A DNA stretch of 19,054 nucleotides from positions 1-19,054 of the forward strand of contig CAYRDC010000031.1 of the NCBI GenBank assembly GCA_964422925.1, given 5' to 3'. The DNA comes from CAYRDC01 sp964422925 (GTDB lineage: Bacteria; Bacteroidota; Bacteroidia; Chitinophagales; S012-47). Shown piece by piece: positions 15,441 through 19,054 of the stretch. A program made the translations under genes and the position numbers. Position 1 is the first letter of the stretch; the number at the start of each line of letters is the position of its first letter. The notes beneath the pieces were generated by a model, which saw only the letters and a program-made list of their open reading frames with translations, ran no database searches and was not told where the DNA came from.

Positions 15441-16793
15441 ATGGCTACTACAGAACTGATTATGCCGAAGATGGGGGAAAGCATTATGGAAGCCACTATC
15501 CTGAACTGGCTTAAAAAGGAAGGAGATACAATTGAAGCGGATGAACCGGTTCTGGAAATAGCAACGGATAAAGTTGATTCTGAAGTTCCTTCCCCGGTGA
15601 GCGGGATCCTGAAAAAGAGATTATTCAAAGAGGGGGATGTAGTACCCATTGGCCAAGCGGTTGCCCTGATAGAAACCGAAGCAGAAACCGGAGGCGATGG
15701 TATGGATATTTCGCCCGCGGCTGTTACTGAAGAACCTGCTCCTCAACCCCAACCTGAACCGGAACCGGAACCGGTTCCGGAAGCAGTGGCCCCTTCCACT
15801 GAGCAGCATGCCCTAAAAACGGCACCTGTCCGGAAGCCCGCGGAAGGACGCTTTTATTCTCCCTTGGTACTCAATATTGCCCGCAAGGAAGGCATCACTA
15901 TGCAGGAACTGGAAGCCCTGCCCGGCACCGGAAAAAACGGACGCGTAACCAAAAAGGATATCCTCGCTTTCGTTGAAAGGAGGAAACAGGATGCAGCGGT
16001 TACCATCAAAGCCGAACCGGCTCCACCACCTGAGCCAACGGTTACATCTACCGCCCCGGAAACACCGGCCCGTGCGTTTAGCCATCCCACCGAAATAGAG
16101 GAAATGGACCGTATGCGCAAGCTGATCGCGGAGCATATGGTCATGTCTAAGCATACATCGGCTCATGTTACTTCCTTTGTGGAAGCCGATGTAACCAACC
16201 TGGTGCTTTGGCGCAATAAAGTGAAAGATGAATTCCTGAGACGGGAAGGAGAGAAACTTACTTTCACGCCATTATTCATCGAGGCAGTTGTCAAAGCCCT
16301 GAAAGAATTTCCTTATGTCAATGCCAGCATTGACGGTACACGCATTATTAAACATAAAGTGTACAACATAGGCATGGCTACGGCCCTGCCAACCGGTAAC
16401 CTGATCGTACCGGTGATAAGAAATGCCGACCAGTTGAATATCGTTGGACTGGCCAAAGCCGTAAATGACCTTGCTGCCCGTGCCCGGGCCGGTAAATTGC
16501 AACCTGGAGAAACCGAGGGCGGTACTTTTACCCTGACCAATGTAGGTACATTTGGAAATGTAATGGGAACCCCGATCATTAATCAACCCCAGGTAGCCAT
16601 CCTGGCCACAGGCGCCATTCGGAAGAAACCGGTGGTAATTGAAACACCCGAAGGCGATATGATCGCTATCCGACACATGATGATGCTCTCGCACAGTTAT
16701 GACCACCGGCTGGTTGACGGGGCTATGGGAGGTGCTTTTGTCCGCAGGGTAGCGGATATTCTGGAAGCTTTTGATCCTTCCAGAGCCCTTTGA
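15441..16793 (+). CDS. 2-oxo acid dehydrogenase E2 component (dihydrolipoyl acyltransferase)
   Basis: This is the core acyltransferase of a pyruvate, 2-oxoglutarate or branched-chain 2-oxo acid dehydrogenase complex. I chose the ATG at 15441 (450 residues); a TTG two codons earlier is in frame but less likely. Domains in order: lipoyl domain 1-78 with lipoylated K44 (ATDKVDSEV); a Pro/Glu/Gln-rich swinging linker (about 98-118, PQPQPEPEPEPVPEA); E1/E3-binding domain 136-172 (SPLVLNIARKEG, GRVTKKDILAF); a second Pro-rich linker (185-212); catalytic domain 215-450 with TLTNVGTFG (364-372) and the active-site motif DHRLVDG, H422 and D426. The GESIMEAT lipoyl motif and VGTFGN core lean toward branched-chain or mixed-specificity E2s, but the substrate cannot be settled. 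No E1 or E3 gene is in the window. Confidence 0.94.
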   Translation: MATTELIMPKMGESIMEATILNWLKKEGDTIEADEPVLEIATDKVDSEVPSPVSGILKKRLFKEGDVVPIGQAVALIETEAETGGDGMDISPAAVTEEPAPQPQPEPEPEPVPEAVAPSTEQHALKTAPVRKPAEGRFYSPLVLNIARKEGITMQELEALPGTGKNGRVTKKDILAFVERRKQDAAVTIKAEPAPPPEPTVTSTAPETPARAFSHPTEIEEMDRMRKLIAEHMVMSKHTSAHVTSFVEADVTNLVLWRNKVKDEFLRREGEKLTFTPLFIEAVVKALKEFPYVNASIDGTRIIKHKVYNIGMATALPTGNLIVPVIRNADQLNIVGLAKAVNDLAARARAGKLQPGETEGGTFTLTNVGTFGNVMGTPIINQPQVAILATGAIRKKPVVIETPEGDMIAIRHMMMLSHSYDHRLVDGAMGGAFVRRVADILEAFDPSRAL

Positions 16794-16816
16794 TTTAGTG
16801 CAGGTATCCCTTTCCT

Positions 16817-16830
16817 AATTCAGCTGAATT
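16817..16830. repeat. 14-bp perfect palindrome downstream of the E2 gene
   Basis: AATTCAGCTGAATT is a perfect palindrome 24 bases after the E2 stop. No T run follows, so it does not look like an intrinsic terminator; it might be a protein-binding site or chance. The rest of the 199-bp gap (16794-16992) is A/T-rich and holds no gene that I can see. Confidence 0.35.
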
Positions 16831-16916
16831 GCATCCTTTTCAGTAATTCCTCAGGCAATTTATACCCAATTTCACTGTGGATTTTGACAATTTGCGAAGA
16901 AAAAAAACGAAGCATT

Positions 16917-16948
16917 ATTGTATTTTCCTTGCAGATTTTTTACATTTA
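16917..16948 (+). promoter_or_regulatory. weak promoter candidate for the large secreted protein
   Basis: ATTG (16917-16920), 20 bases, then TACATTTA (16941-16948): three of four and seven of eight matches to the Bacteroidota consensus. The predicted start near 16955 leaves a leader of about 38 bases to the ATG at 16993. T-rich stretches around it make chance matches likely. Confidence 0.25.
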
Positions 16949-16992
16949 GGGCACTTTTTGTGGTATTTTGACTTTAACAAAACTTCGTGGCC

Positions 16993-19054
16993 ATGAGATC
17001 AAAATTTACTGTTAGTCTTAAGTATGCTTTTTCGTTTGCGCTTACCTGCTTATTTTTTTTGCCTGATTTACCAGCTCAGGATATGGCAGGAGATGTCTCT
17101 GCCTATAATCCGGCCGATGCCATCAGTAAAATAGTAGGCAGGAATGCAAAAGAAGATATTTCAAAACGGGACCGGACAGCAAAACATTTTGAAATTGCTC
17201 CGGGGCAATACCAGGCGGTGTTTTCTGCCGGTGGGTCATTGCATTACCTGAAAGACGGACAATGGTTGGATATTGACAATACCATTGTACCAAACAACGA
17301 TCCGATTTACCAGGCATTTGCTTATGCGAATACCACCAACAGGTTTCACATTTATTATCCCGGTTCCAGCACAGGCCCCGGGATTTTGTCTGTTTTAAAA
17401 GAAGGAACTGTCCGGGACTTTGAACAACCCGCAGTGGTTTTTGGCGATGCCAGCGGGTTGATTTCAACTTTACCCCTGAATGGGGTGGGTGCCGCAGTCT
17501 CTGGCAACCGCGTGGAATTCTCTAATGTCTTGCCCGGTATGACTGTACGGTTTACCCAGGGCGCTGACCAGCGCAAACTCGATTATGTGCTGGATAAAAG
17601 CTTCCTGTCGCAAATTCCGGCCAATGCAACGTATTTGGAATTCACGGAAACAGTGACGCTGCCTTCGGGATGGACTTATGAAGCCGCTGCCAAGGAAGTT
17701 AAAATATATGACAACAGCGGCCAGTGGATTCTTCACATGCCCGAACCGTATGTGATAGATGCAGGAGCGGACGAAAAACCTTTCTCAGGAAATTATGTGC
17801 TTACACCAAATGGCAACAATGTGAAGGTTGCCATCCGTGTACCAGTGTCCTGGCTGAAGGATCCTGCCCGCCAGTTCCCGGTAACGGTAGACCCAACTAT
17901 AACCTTTTATCCTTATTCTGTGACTTATGCCACGGGATATTGCTATTCTTGGTATAAATCATCCGGGGGTTATCTGTATATGACATCGTCTTCTCAAAGA
18001 GACTGGGCGAAATTCAATATTTCTTCCCTGCCTTCCGGGGCTACAATAACCAACGCCACATTCCATTCTTATCGGTATAGTGGGTATTCCTACAATAAAA
18101 ATGTAACAATAAATAACATCGGAAATACAGACCCGATTACTGCCAGTTCAAGTACTCTGTATAATGCAATTGGTTCTGGAACCACCTATGTTAATAATTA
18201 TGAGTGGCTCGGGTCTTATGGTTGGCGTAGCAGTTCATCATTAGGGGCCACCGCTTACAATGACATTCAAACCAGAGCCAGTTCACCGGGATGGATTGCC
18301 CTCGGGTTAAAATATTATTCAGGGTATACTTATTATGCTTATCATTATGGCTGGCAGTATTCTAGTAAGCCTTATTTAAGTGTAACATATTCCCTGCCGG
18401 CTAATGACATTGGGGTGACAGCCATTACGGCTCCCACCTCAGGGTGTCTGCTGGGCAGTTCCGAATCAGTGACTATCACCATACACAACTTCGGATCGGC
18501 CTCGCAGACCGGCTTTAATGTGCGCTACACCATCAGCGGGCCTATCAATACCGGACCGATTACCGAAAATGTAGGTTCCCTCACGGTAAATCCGGGCGCT
18601 TCGGTGAATTATACCTTCACAACCACTGCCGATTTATCTACTTTAGGAACTTATACAATAACCGCTACTACTCTTCTCGGAACCGATTCAAATACCGGGA
18701 ATGACTCCCATACTTCTATTGTGGATAATAATCCTGCGGTTGTAGCAGATGCTGGTCCCGATATTACTCCTTGTGCAGGTAACCCAACCCAAATAGGCGG
18801 GAGTCCAACTGGTTCTGGAGGTACAGGTGGACCTTATACCTATTCATGGTCACCGTCTACAGGTTTGAGCTCCACTACTGTAGCTAACCCAACAACCACT
18901 GTGTACAGTGCCATAACTTATACAGTCACGGTGACTGATGGAAACGGCTGTACTGACCAGGATATGGTTAATGTAAACCCAATTCCACAACCCATTGCAG
19001 ATGCCGGTCCGGACACAAGCGTATGTCTTGACGGCAGCACGGTAGTGATAGGGG
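16993..19054 (+). CDS. large secreted multidomain surface protein (DNRLRE-like, CARDB-like, PKD-like repeats), 3' end beyond window
   Basis: An uninterrupted frame of 687 codons runs off the right edge. A signal peptide covers about 1-29 (MRSKFTVSLKYAFSFALTCL, then PAQ before the mature part). Residues about 60-296 form a beta-rich domain ending FPVTVDPTI (about 295-303). It resembles the leader region of Rhs/wall-associated proteins, with SLHYLKDGQWLDIDN. Residues about 305-468 look like a DNRLRE/CBM96-type domain (RDWAKFNISSLPSGATITNA; PYLSVTYS) and are unusually Tyr- and Ser-rich. Residues 471-580 resemble a CARDB adhesion-type domain (NDIGVTAITAP; SVTITIHNFGSA). From 585 PKD-like repeats begin (ADAGPD, YSWSPSTGL, YTVTVTDGNGC). 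A type IX sorting domain at the unseen C-terminus is expected by analogy only. Codon use looks more A/T-rich than in the genes to the left. The role is unknown; adhesion or surface display is an inference. The start is the first ATG of the frame, just ahead of the signal peptide; the ribosome site is poor. Confidence 0.85.
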   Translation, partial: MRSKFTVSLKYAFSFALTCLFFLPDLPAQDMAGDVSAYNPADAISKIVGRNAKEDISKRDRTAKHFEIAPGQYQAVFSAGGSLHYLKDGQWLDIDNTIVPNNDPIYQAFAYANTTNRFHIYYPGSSTGPGILSVLKEGTVRDFEQPAVVFGDASGLISTLPLNGVGAAVSGNRVEFSNVLPGMTVRFTQGADQRKLDYVLDKSFLSQIPANATYLEFTETVTLPSGWTYEAAAKEVKIYDNSGQWILHMPEPYVIDAGADEKPFSGNYVLTPNGNNVKVAIRVPVSWLKDPARQFPVTVDPTITFYPYSVTYATGYCYSWYKSSGGYLYMTSSSQRDWAKFNISSLPSGATITNATFHSYRYSGYSYNKNVTINNIGNTDPITASSSTLYNAIGSGTTYVNNYEWLGSYGWRSSSSLGATAYNDIQTRASSPGWIALGLKYYSGYTYYAYHYGWQYSSKPYLSVTYSLPANDIGVTAITAPTSGCLLGSSESVTITIHNFGSASQTGFNVRYTISGPINTGPITENVGSLTVNPGASVNYTFTTTADLSTLGTYTITATTLLGTDSNTGNDSHTSIVDNNPAVVADAGPDITPCAGNPTQIGGSPTGSGGTGGPYTYSWSPSTGLSSTTVANPTTTVYSAITYTVTVTDGNGCTDQDMVNVNPIPQPIADAGPDTSVCLDGSTVVIG
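18745..19054 (+). repeat. tandem PKD-like domain repeat, 84 residues (252 bp) per unit
   Basis: Within the large secreted protein the phrase ADAGPD recurs at residues 585 and 669, so one full unit covers 18745-18996 and a second begins at 18997 and is cut by the window end. Both starts share A-D-A-G-P-D, a Cys 4 to 5 residues later and an I-G-G or V-I-G strand. The number of units is not visible. Confidence 0.7.

Noticed and set aside
15721..15782. Pro/Glu codon repeat inside the E2 gene as a possible separate tandem repeat element.
   Set aside because: It is the ordinary flexible linker between the lipoyl and subunit-binding domains of E2 proteins.

Overview
This window is chromosomal DNA from a member of the Bacteroidota. 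Three things point there. Several genes carry promoters of the TTTG-N20-TAnnTTTG type that is peculiar to the phylum. The LptD, OstA-like, MCE and DUF4197 proteins have Bacteroidota-style sequences. The last gene is a secreted protein with a 'DAGPD...C' PKD-like repeat typical of gliding or type IX-secreting Bacteroidota. By eye the base composition is near 50% G+C. Almost everything is housekeeping or cell-envelope content. I see no transposase, integrase, phage gene, CRISPR array, tRNA or rRNA.

Layout. 1-360 is non-coding, with four successive hairpins, a short heptamer repeat and a terminator. 361-3015 (minus strand) holds phoH, purC and a NYN/LabA-like nuclease-fold protein. 3065-6430 (plus strand) is a tightly packed four-gene operon: a SAM hydroxide-adenosyltransferase-family protein, an ABM-fold small protein, aroB and aroA. 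The first three genes are joined by ATGA overlaps and aroA follows 2 bases later. 6411-10184 (minus strand) holds an N-acetylmuramoyl-L-alanine amidase, an MlaD/MCE protein and an OstA/LptA-like protein. lptD (10301-12886) reads divergently from the amidase. 12891-14049 (minus strand) holds a DUF4197 lipoprotein and a DoxX membrane protein. 14125-16793 (plus strand) holds cinA and a 2-oxo acid dehydrogenase E2 gene with its own promoter. From 16993 to the right edge is the open 5' part of a large secreted multidomain protein.

How the genes fit together. AroB and AroA catalyse the second and sixth steps of the shikimate pathway. They are translated in line with two small-molecule-type proteins of unknown role. 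LptD, the OstA-like protein, the MCE protein and the amidase form an envelope-biogenesis block: LPS transport, phospholipid trafficking and murein remodelling, arranged around a divergent promoter region.

The points most worth a second look are these. The SAM-hydrolase-family protein appears to lack all three residues of the family's Asp-Arg-His catalytic triad while keeping its substrate-binding motifs. The left edge has a run of hairpins. The truncated secreted protein starts a tandem domain repeat at the right edge. I found no clear evidence of a wholly new multi-gene system.
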